Positions 33,828 through 43,983 of a stretch of 64,000 nt of DNA are shown in pieces; position 1 is the stretch's first letter, and each line of letters starts with the position of its first letter. Source of the DNA: VSJD01 sp964617825 (GTDB taxonomy: Bacteria > Verrucomicrobiota > Kiritimatiellia > JAAZAB01); NCBI GenBank assembly GCA_964617825.1, contig CAZTWL010000010.1, positions 48,437-112,436 on the forward strand, in the 5' to 3' direction. A program made the translations under genes and the position numbers. Below the pieces are notes generated by a model that saw only the letters and a program-made list of their open reading frames with translations, was not told the DNA's origin and did not search any database.

Positions 33828-36197
33828 CTACGACTCACAGTCCTCGACTTGCGGATCATTGAGTTGCAGGACATCCACGGGACATTCGGGGATGGCGGCC
33901 AGGAAGAGCCGGCCATACCATTTGCTCGCAATCCGCGGATCCAGGATCGCAACGATGCCTTCATCCGTGCCGGTCCGGATCAGACGTCCCACACCCTGCC
34001 GGAATTTAAGAATCGCCTCCGGCAGGGAATATTCCCTGAACGGATTGCCGCCCTGTGCTTTGATCCGTTCCATGCGGGCCTTGATCACGGGCTCGTCGGG
34101 CACGGCAAACGGCAGGCGCACGATGATCACATTGCTCAGCGCCTCGCCACGCACATCGACGCCCATCCAGAAACTGTCCAACCCGAACAAGACGGCGGAA
34201 GAATTGCCTGTTTTTGATTTTTGGTTTTTGATTGCCGATTGCAGAATTCCGCCCTCCGCCGTCTGTCGTCCGTCCTCCGTCATCCGTCCTCCGACGTTCG
34301 TCCGCCGGAACCGATCCAGCATCGCATGCCGGGAAAGCCCCGTTCCCTGCACCAGGGGCATAATGCCCTCTGCCTCGAAAAACGGTTCCAAATCCCGCGC
34401 CACCGCTTTCATCATCTCGGCGTTGGTAAACAGCACAAAGGCGCGGCCTTGCGTTTTTTTAACAAAGTAGCGGACGGCCCGTGTGGCCGCGGCCGTAAAA
34501 GCCGCCTTATCGTTGGGATCGGGCATGTCGCCGACAATATAAACCCGCATCTGGCGGGTATAATTAAAGGGCGACCCCACGACCATCTCCCGGCACGGCG
34601 TGGCCCCGATTCGGTTCCGGAAATAGGCCAAAGGCGAATCGCTCTTCGCCTTCTCCGCCGCAGCGGCTTCGCGCAGGGGGGCTCTTCGTTCTTTGTTCTT
34701 CGTCCGTTGTCCGCCCTCCGCCGTCTGTCCTCCGTCCTCCGTCCTCTGTCCTCCGCCATTCATCGCCAGCGTCGCCGAGGTCAGGATCACGGAAGAACAG
34801 GCTGCAAAAAGTTTTTTTTCGAGAATTGGCGCGACCGCGATCGGCGCGGAATACAACACCCACTGGCGGCGGCGCGTGCCTTCGCAGGCCACCCAATAGA
34901 CATGATTATCGGCCGTCTGCTTCAGAAACATATCCAGCGCGGCGCACATTTCCAATCCGCGCCGGACAACGGCAGTCAGTTCCACTTGAAGATCGGCATC
35001 TTTCAGGGCTTCGGCCACACGCTTGACCGCCAGGGCGATTTTTTCCTGGCGGGCGCCAAGGAGCGTGGCGAACACCAGCGGCTCAGGCACAATGCGCCGG
35101 CTATCCTTCGCCTCCAGGTGCGCCCACTGTTTGACTTCCATAAAAAAATGTTCGACGTCCTCCCACATGCGGGACGCCTCGTGGGCAAGTTCGCTTTCCT
35201 TCAGCACCGCCAGCAACCCTTTGCCGGTCTCAGGGGTATAGAGGCGCCGGAGCCAGTGCTCGAAGCCGGCCTGGGAAAGCCGCAGCCCCAAATGTTCGCT
35301 GGCCGTATCTTCCAGGCAATGGGCCTCATCCAGCACGAGGGTATCGAAGGCCGGCAGGAGCCCTTTGCCGTTTTCGCGCAAGGCCAGGTCGGAAAAAAAC
35401 AAGTGGTGATTGAGCACCAGCACTTCGGCATCGAATGCCCGGGCGCGGGCTTTCATCAGGAAACAGCGCGCGTAATGCGGGCACTTGCGCGCCAGGCAGT
35501 TATCGTGCTCCGAGCAGACCTGACTCCAAAGCGCGTGCGGCGCGCGCTCTAATTGCGGATTGCCGATTTCCGATTGCTGATTTCCGACCTCTGCATTCTG
35601 CATCCTGCAGGTGCGGTCTGCCGTCTGCCGTCCGTCGTCCGGCGTCTGTCGTCCGTCGTCCGTCGTCCACTCCGAAAGGCTTCCGTCCCGGGTTTCATCG
35701 GCCCAGCGGCGCAGGCGCGCGAGTTCGCGTTCCTGGGCCTTGTTAAAGAGGTCGCCGCTGGAGTGGCGCGCGCGCTCCAGGCGGCGCAGGCACAGATAAT
35801 TGGCGCGGCCCTTGCACAAAGCAACCTTGAAATCCAGACCCAGGCGCCGCTGGAGAAAGGGCAAATCCTTCAAGACCAATTGTTCCTGGAGATTGATGGT
35901 ATAAGTGGAAACGGCCACCGGCCGCTGTTGTTCCTTGGCCAGCAGAATGAGCGGCACCAGATAGGCAAAGGTTTTGCCGACCCCCGTGCCGGCCTCAACC
36001 GCCAGGTGTTCCGGCTTGAGAATCGCCGCGGCCACGGCATCGGCCATGTCCATTTGCTGGGGCCGGGCTTCGAACGCAAAACCGTCGTCCCCCACGGCGC
36101 CGGCCCTGGCCAATACGCCGTCAGCCCCAAAAAAAGCGCGCACCTGCCCGGGAATCCGCGAGCTTTCTTCCGCCATAACATCGGGACGCGCAATCAT
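33828..36197 (-). CDS. DinG-like FeS helicase with three repeat insertions
   Basis: The 789-residue XPD/DinG-type 5'-3' DNA helicase has Walker A AGTGVGKT (residues 69-76), FeS cysteines C136, C228, C234, C239 and C245, the DEAH box (290-293) and later motifs TSATLA and VDVRGEALSNVIIVRLPF. It unwinds R-loops and forks in DNA repair in known relatives. Three stretches are out of character and built of the dispersed repeat: residues about 178-216 (DDGRQTPDDGRQTADR), about 478-504 (GGGQRTEDGGQTAEGG), and about 633-663 (GGRMTEDGRQTAEGG, AIKNQKSK). All keep the reading frame, and the first lies between FeS cysteines. I used the ATG at 36197; there is no clear ribosome-binding site, and 36176 is an alternative. 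Confidence 0.9.
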   Translation of the reverse strand: MIARPDVMAEESSRIPGQVRAFFGADGVLARAGAVGDDGFAFEARPQQMDMADAVAAAILKPEHLAVEAGTGVGKTFAYLVPLILLAKEQQRPVAVSTYTINLQEQLVLKDLPFLQRRLGLDFKVALCKGRANYLCLRRLERARHSSGDLFNKAQERELARLRRWADETRDGSLSEWTTDDGRQTPDDGRQTADRTCRMQNAEVGNQQSEIGNPQLERAPHALWSQVCSEHDNCLARKCPHYARCFLMKARARAFDAEVLVLNHHLFFSDLALRENGKGLLPAFDTLVLDEAHCLEDTASEHLGLRLSQAGFEHWLRRLYTPETGKGLLAVLKESELAHEASRMWEDVEHFFMEVKQWAHLEAKDSRRIVPEPLVFATLLGARQEKIALAVKRVAEALKDADLQVELTAVVRRGLEMCAALDMFLKQTADNHVYWVACEGTRRRQWVLYSAPIAVAPILEKKLFAACSSVILTSATLAMNGGGQRTEDGGQTAEGGQRTKNKERRAPLREAAAAEKAKSDSPLAYFRNRIGATPCREMVVGSPFNYTRQMRVYIVGDMPDPNDKAAFTAAATRAVRYFVKKTQGRAFVLFTNAEMMKAVARDLEPFFEAEGIMPLVQGTGLSRHAMLDRFRRTNVGGRMTEDGRQTAEGGILQSAIKNQKSKTGNSSAVLFGLDSFWMGVDVRGEALSNVIIVRLPFAVPDEPVIKARMERIKAQGGNPFREYSLPEAILKFRQGVGRLIRTGTDEGIVAILDPRIASKWYGRLFLAAIPECPVDVLQLNDPQVEDCES
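34209..34298. repeat. In-frame short-word repeat, helicase copy 3
   Basis: On the plus strand it reads as words TTTTTGATTGCCGATTGC, CCGCCCTCCGCCGTCTGTC and CGTCCTCCGTCATCC. It encodes GGRMTEDGRQTAEGG and QSAIKNQKSKTGN inside the helicase between conserved motifs. Confidence 0.75.
34685..34760. repeat. In-frame short-word repeat, helicase copy 2
   Basis: Words TTCGTTCTTTGTTCTTCG, CCGCCCTCCGCCGTC and CTGTCCTCCGTCCTCC. Encodes GGGQRTEDGGQTAEGG and QRTKNKERR just after the TSATLA motif. Confidence 0.75.
35551..35669. repeat. In-frame short-word repeat, helicase copy 1
   Basis: Words GATTGCCGATTTCCGATTGC, CTGCATTCTGCATCCTGC and GTCCGTCGTCCGGCGTC. Encodes TTDDGRQTPDDGRQTADR and MQNAEVGNQQSEIGN between cysteines of the FeS domain. 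All three word classes of the window meet here. Confidence 0.78.
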
Positions 36198-36249
36198 TGT
36201 GTATAAACCTGCATGGAAATTAAGCGGGCGTCAGCCCACAGGGGGCCGA

Positions 36250-36280
36250 CTGCGGACCGGCATTCGTCACCGGTTCGCAG
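36250..36280. other. Hairpin near the helicase start and tRNA-Gly
   Basis: CTGCGGACCGG (36250-36260) and CCGGTTCGCAG (36270-36280) form an 11-bp stem (one G-T) with a 9-nt loop. A second word GGGCGTCAGCCC precedes it at about 36228. A similar GGGCGTAGCCC is at about 63981-63991 near the right edge of the window. No T tract, so not a clear terminator. Confidence 0.45.
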
Positions 36281-36370
36281 ACTACAGTCCGCGGCCTATA
36301 ATGAAACGCAATAAAATATTCCTTGCAAATATTCGATATTTCTGCCAAGGATATACCTGTTTTCGCACAA

Positions 36371-36445
36371 GCGAGCGTAGCTCAGTGGTAGAGCTCTACC
36401 TTGCCAAGGTAGATGTCGAGGGTTCAAATCCCTTCGCTCGCTCCA
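36371..36445 (+). tRNA. tRNA-Gly (anticodon GCC), CCA encoded
   Basis: GCGAGCG (36371-36377) pairs with CGCTCGC (36435-36441). Discriminator T at 36442, followed by genomic CCA (36443-36445). The anticodon loop TTGCCAA gives GCC. D and T arms (GTTCAAATC) are regular. CCA is genome-encoded here but not for tRNA-Arg and tRNA-Leu in this window. Confidence 0.95.
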
Positions 36446-36447
36446 TC

Positions 36448-36534
36448 CTGAAACGACCGTAGACCGTGGACTGTCGGCTGTGGATCAGAATCAGTCTTCA
36501 GTCTGCAGTCATCAGCCTGTCTTCCACCTTCAGC

Positions 36535-36560
<26 letters not shown>
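36448..36560. repeat. Short-word repeat between tRNA-Gly and pgi
   Basis: Words of the types ACCGTAGACCGTGGAC, CAGTCTTCAGTCTGCAG and CAGCCTACGGCCCACGG. GTAGACCGTGG (36459-36469) is an exact inverted repeat of CCACGGTCTAC (36542-36552). The pgi C-terminus AVDRGP and its TAG stop at 36535 lie inside this tract. Confidence 0.65.
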
Positions 36561-38169
<1,609 letters not shown>

Positions 38170-38341
38170 CGAATTATTCCTCCTGCAAAAATTGCCCACG
38201 GACCATGGCATGCGGGCAGCACTATATCCCCAGACGCGGCCGAATGCAATCAAGACAACCGCCGGCTGGCCGGGATTGGCACCCCCTCCCAACGCCCGTT
38301 TTAGGCTTTCCAAACGCATTTTCAGCAGCCATACTGACGGC

Positions 38342-40765
38342 ATGTTGGCAATTCTCAATAACCTGACGTTGACGGCCCGCATGGCCGGTCATACCTTGGC
38401 ATATTTCGGGAGCCGGCGCTGGCGCCAGACCAGCCCGATACCAAACAAAGCCTGTAAAATCCCTGCCGATTTCTTCGGCCTTTGCGTGGCCAATGCGCCG
38501 GATCCGGCAAGCGACGATTACGTCATCGCCCAGATGAACGAACTCGGCATCCGCCACGCGCGGCTGGATTTCACCTATAACGATCGCGAGGCCTTCACCG
38601 AGAGGTTTCTGAGCCGCTTGCTGTCCGAACATTTTCGCGTTTGCCTTCATCTGGTCCAGCCCCGGGAAGAGGCCTTCAATATGCTTCGCCACCCGGAGGC
38701 CGTCGAGCGCTGGCGTACTTTTATCGGCGAAATGCTGGATCGGTATGGGAGCCGCGTGGAATTGATCGAAATCGGATCCACTTGCAACCGGCGCAAATGG
38801 GCGGGATATTCACCCGCCGCTTTTTTCGCCGCCTGGCAAATCGCCTGGGAGGAGGCGCGCGGACGCAACCTGCAAATTGCCGGACCGAATGTCACGGATT
38901 TCGAGCCTGTCTATAATGCCGGCTGGCTGGGAGAAATGCGGCGCGCCGGACTGTTACCCGGCGTTCATACCGACAATCTCTTTGCGGAACGTGCCACGGA
39001 GCCGGAAGCCTTCGATCGCAAAGTCGCCGGCCGGCGACTGGCAAGCCTGGTCCGCTTCAACCTGGTCCGCAAAGCCCAGTTGCTCCAGGATATCGGCGCC
39101 TGGGCCGGAGTGCCCACCCTGATGTGCACGCACGTGGCCTGGAGTCTGCGGCGGATTGCGCGCTTTCTCGAGGACGTCGAGGAAAAACAGGCCGATTACC
39201 TGGGGCGCTATGCCTGCCTGGCGGCCGCCTCCGGCGCGCTCGCCCGCGTCTATTGGGGTCCGCTGATCGGACAGCGCGAAGGCTTGATCGATGACGGCAC
39301 TTTGGAATACCCGGAACTTCCGCATGTAACCTATTATGAACAGGCCCGCGGCAAGATTGCAGATTACCGCCGGCGCCAGGCCTTTATGACCTTTCGAACG
39401 GTCAATCGATTTCTTTCCGGGGCCACGTTCCGGCGCCAACTGGCTGACGGCGCCGGACTGGAAATTCTGGAATTCGAACAACAACCTAAGTCCGCAATCG
39501 AAAATCAGGAATCGAAAATTATCCACGCTGTTTGGGCAACCGACGGCAATGGCGCCTGCGCCGACGCCTGTTATTCGCCGGAACTCCTGGCCCAAGCTGA
39601 AATTTATACCCGCGACGGCCGGCAGCTGGCGCGCGTTCCCCGGATGTTCTCCGAAAGCCCCGTCTTTCTTGTATGGCCAAACCGGATGATGGACGACAAA
39701 CGGCAGGCGACAGAAAGCGGTAGTCAAACTCCGTCATCCGATTTTCGAATTCTGTCGGTTGGCAGCCAGCAGTCGTCGGTCATCCGCCATCCGATTCCCG
39801 GCGTGCGCTTTGCCCGGCGGCCTGGTTGGGATTTCGATATGGTCCGCGCGGCAACCAATCCCGCCGGTCTGGCAGGCGTGTACCTGGCCGAGGATGGCGG
39901 GGAACGCCGGGATATTCAGGCGCTGATCGAGTTGTGCCATGGAAAGCCGGACGGGAAGACGGACTCCTTGCCGGGAAAACCGACACCCGCCGCCGAGCTC
40001 CGGCAGCCTGCATGCGCGCCGCGCATGCTGCGCAATGCGCGCAACGTTGTCTGGTCCGCGCCCGCCCCCTGGAACGCCGGGCAAACCATCGTGATCAAAG
40101 TCTTCAAACCACGCAGCTTCTTCCGTCGGCTTTTGGACTGCGGCAAACCCAACAAGGCCTGGCGCAGCTGGAATGGCGCGCAGGAACTGCTCCGGCGCGG
40201 CCTGAACACCCCCACGCCATTGGCCTGCCTGACGCCCTCGCCGGCAGAACTGCAAGCCACGCACGCCGGCTGTGGCGCCAGCGCCAAATGCGCCGACACA
40301 GCGAGCTATTATATATGCGAGGCGTTTACCCCGGCCTGTTCGGCGCGCGATGCTTTCACCGCCTTCAGCTCCGGCGCGACAGAATTCCAGGGATATTCGG
40401 ACAACGACTGGTATGGGGCCATCGTCAGCCTGCTGCAAAAAATGCACACGCGCGGCGTTTATTTCCGCGACCTGTCGGCCGGCAATTTGCTGGCACGCCC
40501 AAAGTCTGCGGGCGAATTTGAATTCGCCTTGATTGACACCGCGCGCGCACGGTTTTATCCACACAGCCTGGGCCTGCGGCTGAGGCTCTGCGACCTCATG
40601 CGGATTTGCCATCCGCTCACCTGGCCGAACCGGCGCAAGTTCGTAAAAATGTATCTTGCGCACAACGGACGCCGGTTCAGTTGGTGGATGCGAATCCCTT
40701 TTTGGTACTATGACGGCAAGCACCGCCTGAAGAATGCGCTGAAGAAGATCCGAAGGACCGGATAA
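38342..40765 (+). CDS. Glycosidase-like/LPS-kinase-like (WaaP/InaA) fusion protein
   Basis: The 807-residue protein has two parts. Residues about 38-380 resemble a GH-A-type TIM barrel: FFGLCVANAPDPASDDYVI, RHARLDFTYND and ELIEIGSTCNRRKWAGY. The usual acid/base pair in GH-A families is Asn-Glu at the IGNE position, but here it reads IGST, so catalysis is doubtful. Residues about 590-807 resemble lipopolysaccharide kinases: FKPRSFFRRLLDCGKPNKA, RGVYFRDLSAGNLLA with the catalytic-type Asp, and FALIDTARARFY. It could sense or modify cell-envelope sugar. Between the halves lie two repeat-derived stretches (see 39491-39526 and 39687-39798). The ATG at 38342 is assumed; no strong ribosome-binding site is visible. 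Divergent from pgi. Confidence 0.68.
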   Translation: MLAILNNLTLTARMAGHTLAYFGSRRWRQTSPIPNKACKIPADFFGLCVANAPDPASDDYVIAQMNELGIRHARLDFTYNDREAFTERFLSRLLSEHFRVCLHLVQPREEAFNMLRHPEAVERWRTFIGEMLDRYGSRVELIEIGSTCNRRKWAGYSPAAFFAAWQIAWEEARGRNLQIAGPNVTDFEPVYNAGWLGEMRRAGLLPGVHTDNLFAERATEPEAFDRKVAGRRLASLVRFNLVRKAQLLQDIGAWAGVPTLMCTHVAWSLRRIARFLEDVEEKQADYLGRYACLAAASGALARVYWGPLIGQREGLIDDGTLEYPELPHVTYYEQARGKIADYRRRQAFMTFRTVNRFLSGATFRRQLADGAGLEILEFEQQPKSAIENQESKIIHAVWATDGNGACADACYSPELLAQAEIYTRDGRQLARVPRMFSESPVFLVWPNRMMDDKRQATESGSQTPSSDFRILSVGSQQSSVIRHPIPGVRFARRPGWDFDMVRAATNPAGLAGVYLAEDGGERRDIQALIELCHGKPDGKTDSLPGKPTPAAELRQPACAPRMLRNARNVVWSAPAPWNAGQTIVIKVFKPRSFFRRLLDCGKPNKAWRSWNGAQELLRRGLNTPTPLACLTPSPAELQATHAGCGASAKCADTASYYICEAFTPACSARDAFTAFSSGATEFQGYSDNDWYGAIVSLLQKMHTRGVYFRDLSAGNLLARPKSAGEFEFALIDTARARFYPHSLGLRLRLCDLMRICHPLTWPNRRKFVKMYLAHNGRRFSWWMRIPFWYYDGKHRLKNALKKIRRTG
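39491..39526. repeat. Short-word repeat in the fusion gene, part a
   Basis: Words AATCGAAAATCAGGAATCG code for SAIENQESK, almost the same peptide as SAIKNQKSK in the helicase copy 3. This suggests the same insertion type in a second gene. Confidence 0.6.
39687..39798. repeat. Short-word repeat in the fusion gene, part b
   Basis: The tract with GACAAACGGCAGGCGACAG, CTCCGTCATCCGATTTTCG and CAGTCGTCGGTCATCCGCC encodes MDDKRQATESGSQTPSSD and SSVIRHPIPG in frame, between the glycosidase-like and kinase-like halves. Confidence 0.6.
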
Positions 40766-40878
40766 GCGCATATAATAAAGACCGGAACTGAAATTTCAGG
40801 CAACCGGGAAACACGAGTCTTATTTCTTCGGTTTGCCTACAGCCTGAGCATCCTGTGGGATGCCAATGTAATTACCTC

Positions 40879-42192
40879 TTAATTGCGAGGGAGATCCACC
40901 AGCGGCTGGTCAAGGCAGTCGGGATAAGCTTCCAAACCTATGCCATCAGGAAATATTTGTTTTCTCAAAGCAAACATGCTTTCTATGGCCGTGCGCACCA
41001 GTTCAAAGCCGCCCATCGCGCCAAACTGTTGAGTCGAACCTTCATACCCTCCTGAGACAAGGAAGTTTGCCGGGCACATGTAGGAAAAATCCGATGTTGA
41101 ATAATAGGCAATAAAAGCTTTGCGGAATGGGGAATGCCATTTGATCTCTTGCCCCAATTCAGCACAGACCTCCCCTGGCATGCCTACAATACAGATATCC
41201 CCGATGGAAAGAGATTGAATTTCCAGGGTGACATCATTTTTACCTTTGTATTCCGGCGGAACCCGATCCAGGTACTTTTTGCGAATCGGCACGGTAAATG
41301 AACGAATATCGCCGCCAAGAACAGTGTGCCCAATCAAAAACCTGTTTTTGTTGCGGTAACTGTCGATAATGCCCCCGATAGCGGCCATACCTAGCCTGAC
41401 ACCCATATTTCTTGCTGCGGCCGAACCAAGTTCATCCTGCTTTGGAATCATATCGCCTGCCGCCCCGGAAATGAACATGCATTCCGCTCCAGTTTCCGCC
41501 GTCACGTAATCGCGGAAAGCCCCCGGATAATCTGCCGAAATGCGCAGTCCCCCTAAACCGGGGGCATGCCCAGCAAGCGGATGAGCCGCATAGTTGCCAA
41601 TAACATAAAGGGGCAAATGAGTTGTAGGGTCAAAAAAGCACAATTCGCCAAATTCCTTATCGGCATACTCAACCGCCAAAGGGACAACTTCTCTGCGGTG
41701 CGGCGTAAAACTAGCATGGTTGTCCGCAGTAATATAACGGCGGTTGCGGTTTTCATCGCACCGCGAGGAATAATAAGTTACTTCACATTCTCTAAAGTCC
41801 TGTAAATTTCTGACCGCATCCAAAATTATGGTTTCAAGTTTTTCGATATATGGCCGATTCAGTTTATCGTGATTGGGCGCAAGCGGAGTAGCAGCCTCCG
41901 GCCCTGTATGGTTGTGTGTGCAGGTCAGCATGATGAGATCGTCTCTGGTTTTTAGTATTTCCGCGCACTTTTTGCGCATTTCGCGCACATACCAGCCATC
42001 CAGGGCCAGTAGATCGAAGCTGATAAGCAATGCTTTGCGCTTCCCATCATCCATACAAAGCCCCGTCATATACAAATCGTCCAGCTTCACTACAGAGACA
42101 TCCTTGAAACCGTAACCGGCAATTAAAGTTCCAACTTCGGGAGAAATGTTTTTTTTGAACCATGCTATTTTCATTTTTGGCGCCTTATTCAT
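40879..42192 (-). CDS. Neutral/alkaline ceramidase-like hydrolase
   Basis: The 437-residue product resembles the N-terminal domain of neutral ceramidases and related bacterial hydrolases of unknown substrate. The family sites are seen in IAGYGFKDVS, LTCTHNHTGPEAATPL (metal-binding histidines), YAAHPLAGHAPGLGGLRIS and FISGAAGDMIPKQDELG. It lacks the C-terminal domain of full-length neutral ceramidase (about 650 residues or more). There is no convincing signal peptide, so cytoplasmic action on an imported compound is possible. ATG 42192 or 42174 may be the start. Similar proteins often occur in sugar catabolism clusters of Bacteroidota and PVC bacteria. It ends 114 bp from the convergent fusion gene. 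Confidence 0.78.
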   Translation of the reverse strand: MNKAPKMKIAWFKKNISPEVGTLIAGYGFKDVSVVKLDDLYMTGLCMDDGKRKALLISFDLLALDGWYVREMRKKCAEILKTRDDLIMLTCTHNHTGPEAATPLAPNHDKLNRPYIEKLETIILDAVRNLQDFRECEVTYYSSRCDENRNRRYITADNHASFTPHRREVVPLAVEYADKEFGELCFFDPTTHLPLYVIGNYAAHPLAGHAPGLGGLRISADYPGAFRDYVTAETGAECMFISGAAGDMIPKQDELGSAAARNMGVRLGMAAIGGIIDSYRNKNRFLIGHTVLGGDIRSFTVPIRKKYLDRVPPEYKGKNDVTLEIQSLSIGDICIVGMPGEVCAELGQEIKWHSPFRKAFIAYYSTSDFSYMCPANFLVSGGYEGSTQQFGAMGGFELVRTAIESMFALRKQIFPDGIGLEAYPDCLDQPLVDLPRN

Positions 42193-42579
42193 TTTAGGTT
42201 GTCGGACGCTACATGAGAAATGCAAAGGAATTGCCCATGGCTTGCATGAAAGTGGCGGTCGTGCCGCTGCTTACCCGGGCTCCGCTCGATAAGCCATCGC
42301 TTTTCAGGCCGCACGGACACGCATTCGATGTCATCGAAAGATGCTCGTCCGTGCCGGGAAGTGTGCCTAAACAGGACAGGAATATCAAGCTCGGGCGGAA
42401 AAACAGTTTCAGAACACGCGAGACTTGAGCCTTCATGCCCGCCAGGGTATCCGAGGGAGGGGGTCCATATCTCAAGCAAAATGCAGGCGGGTTCAAGGCC
42501 GCAGCATCACCGGATCCGGCGCATGGCCCGGATAGTGAGAAACGGTTCCGGCGGTGAAAAACAGCCCAACAGCACGCTC
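42193..42579. other. Gene-free interval between the ceramidase-like and enolase-superfamily genes
   Basis: 387 bp. It has reading frames on both strands without a family match or ribosome-binding site, and the sequence is richer in G and C than the flanks. No tRNA, hairpin with T tract, or promoter is obvious. It might be a decayed gene, but no homology is recognisable. Confidence 0.35.
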
Positions 42580-43950
42580 TCAGCTCAAAACATCCAAGCC
42601 ATAGCCAAAACCGGGGCCTTTCAATGTCGCAAAGTCGACCACCCCGTTTTTGCGCCTGTAAAGTCCGGGATGAACCTTTTCCTCCGCTGAGGAGGCGTCC
42701 GGATAGAACTGCGCGGCGTTGCACTCCACCCCCATGATGGTTCCAGCATGGGCCGCCAGCAACACATGGGGTATCATGGCAAGCATGGGGTTGGTCAGGT
42801 CTTGCACCATCAGCGTCATGCCATGGGCCTTCGCCCAGCACATGGACAGCAACGCCCCCGTCTGAGTCTTGCAAGTCTTCAACGCGACGCCCGTCCATCC
42901 AAGCGAACGACCCAAACGAACAATGCGCCAGTCATGCGCGCTCTCGTCCATGAACAGAGGTTTCCTGGCGGAGACGGAACGTACGTCTATCATGTTGTTC
43001 TCGAGGTCGTAGGGAAACGGCTGCTCGACATAAAGGATCCTTGCGTATGTCTCCGGCTCGTCGCGCAAGAGCCTGTCGAGTATCTCGCAAACGTAAGCGG
43101 GGTCCCGGACCATGCAGTTGAAGTCCGAACTGAGCCATTGGACGTCTCGCGCCACGGCAAGTCTGCCCACTGCGACAAGCCGCCGATAATCCCACTCCAT
43201 GTCATCGCCGCGCAACTTCACCTTCAGGCATTTTATGCCGTCCCGCTCTATCCAGTCCTCGAGCAACACCGGATAGCCGTCACAGGGCTCATCCCCGGTC
43301 AGTTCGTCCTTCGAAACGGGGTCCTTGCCCCCGACCAGATGCCACACGGGCAGGCGCGACGGAATGTTTTTGGAGAAATAATTGCAGGGATATTTTCCAA
43401 TGAAACTGACGGCCCCGCCTTCAACCGGTTCCAGAAAAAAAGACAGGTCCCGGCTCATGAAGGCAGCGTTATAAGTGTCGTACACGGGGACGCCGTGCAG
43501 GTTTCCATACGCATCGTGCAGGGCGATATCAAACAGCGAGCAACATACCAGAGCCCCCAGATACGGCATGGGAGCCTGAAGGCCCGCGTTGAACTTGCCC
43601 AAAATAACGCGCAGGCGCTCTTCTATGAAGTCGTGGCCGATTTCCATGGGGTGGCCCCAATTTTCCAATTCCCCCCAGGCCTCCGCCAGTTTTCCGCAAA
43701 AATCCTTCATCGCGTTTTCGCGATATTCAAATGGAAGGCTGGCGGGCCATACCCACGGCACGCTCAGCGGGGTCTCGCCCCAGCCGAAGGCGCGTTTGCC
43801 CCGCTTGTCCTCCACGGTCATTTTTGTCCTGGCGCAAGTCACCGTAGTCAGGGTCTCAGCCCCGAACTTTAGGGGGACCCTGACCTTCACCGGAATAAAA
43901 AACACTTCGGCCGAAACACATCGCGCATCGGTTTTTTTGGACACGTTCAT
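42580..43950 (-). CDS. Mandelate racemase/enolase-superfamily protein
   Basis: The 456-residue protein has the enolase-superfamily plan, with an N-terminal capping region (VRVPLKFGAETLTTVTCART, then GWGETPLSVPWVWP) and a barrel. Metal and proton-transfer residues can be assigned as K in KVKLRGDD, D in WLSSDFN, E in YVEQPFPY, D/E in FMDESAH, and K in ALKTCKTQ. This points to abstraction of an alpha proton from a sugar-acid carboxylate (dehydratase or epimerase). ATG 43950 (MNVSKKTD) is assumed. It is 33 nt after the Gfo/Idh/MocA gene's stop, so the three genes 45918 to 42580 look like one operon. Confidence 0.86.
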   Translation of the reverse strand: MNVSKKTDARCVSAEVFFIPVKVRVPLKFGAETLTTVTCARTKMTVEDKRGKRAFGWGETPLSVPWVWPASLPFEYRENAMKDFCGKLAEAWGELENWGHPMEIGHDFIEERLRVILGKFNAGLQAPMPYLGALVCCSLFDIALHDAYGNLHGVPVYDTYNAAFMSRDLSFFLEPVEGGAVSFIGKYPCNYFSKNIPSRLPVWHLVGGKDPVSKDELTGDEPCDGYPVLLEDWIERDGIKCLKVKLRGDDMEWDYRRLVAVGRLAVARDVQWLSSDFNCMVRDPAYVCEILDRLLRDEPETYARILYVEQPFPYDLENNMIDVRSVSARKPLFMDESAHDWRIVRLGRSLGWTGVALKTCKTQTGALLSMCWAKAHGMTLMVQDLTNPMLAMIPHVLLAAHAGTIMGVECNAAQFYPDASSAEEKVHPGLYRRKNGVVDFATLKGPGFGYGLDVLS

Positions 43951-43983
43951 CCTCGGTTTTCCGTCACGCCGCACGCTTTGGGA

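Noticed and set aside
34221..35552. 443-codon plus-strand frame opposite the helicase
   Set aside because: Antisense to conserved helicase motifs, and part of it is repeat words.
42209..42898. 229-codon minus-strand frame overlapping the end of the enolase-superfamily gene
   Set aside because: It overlaps a strong gene in another frame, has no family resemblance, and its C-terminal part falls in the unassigned interval.
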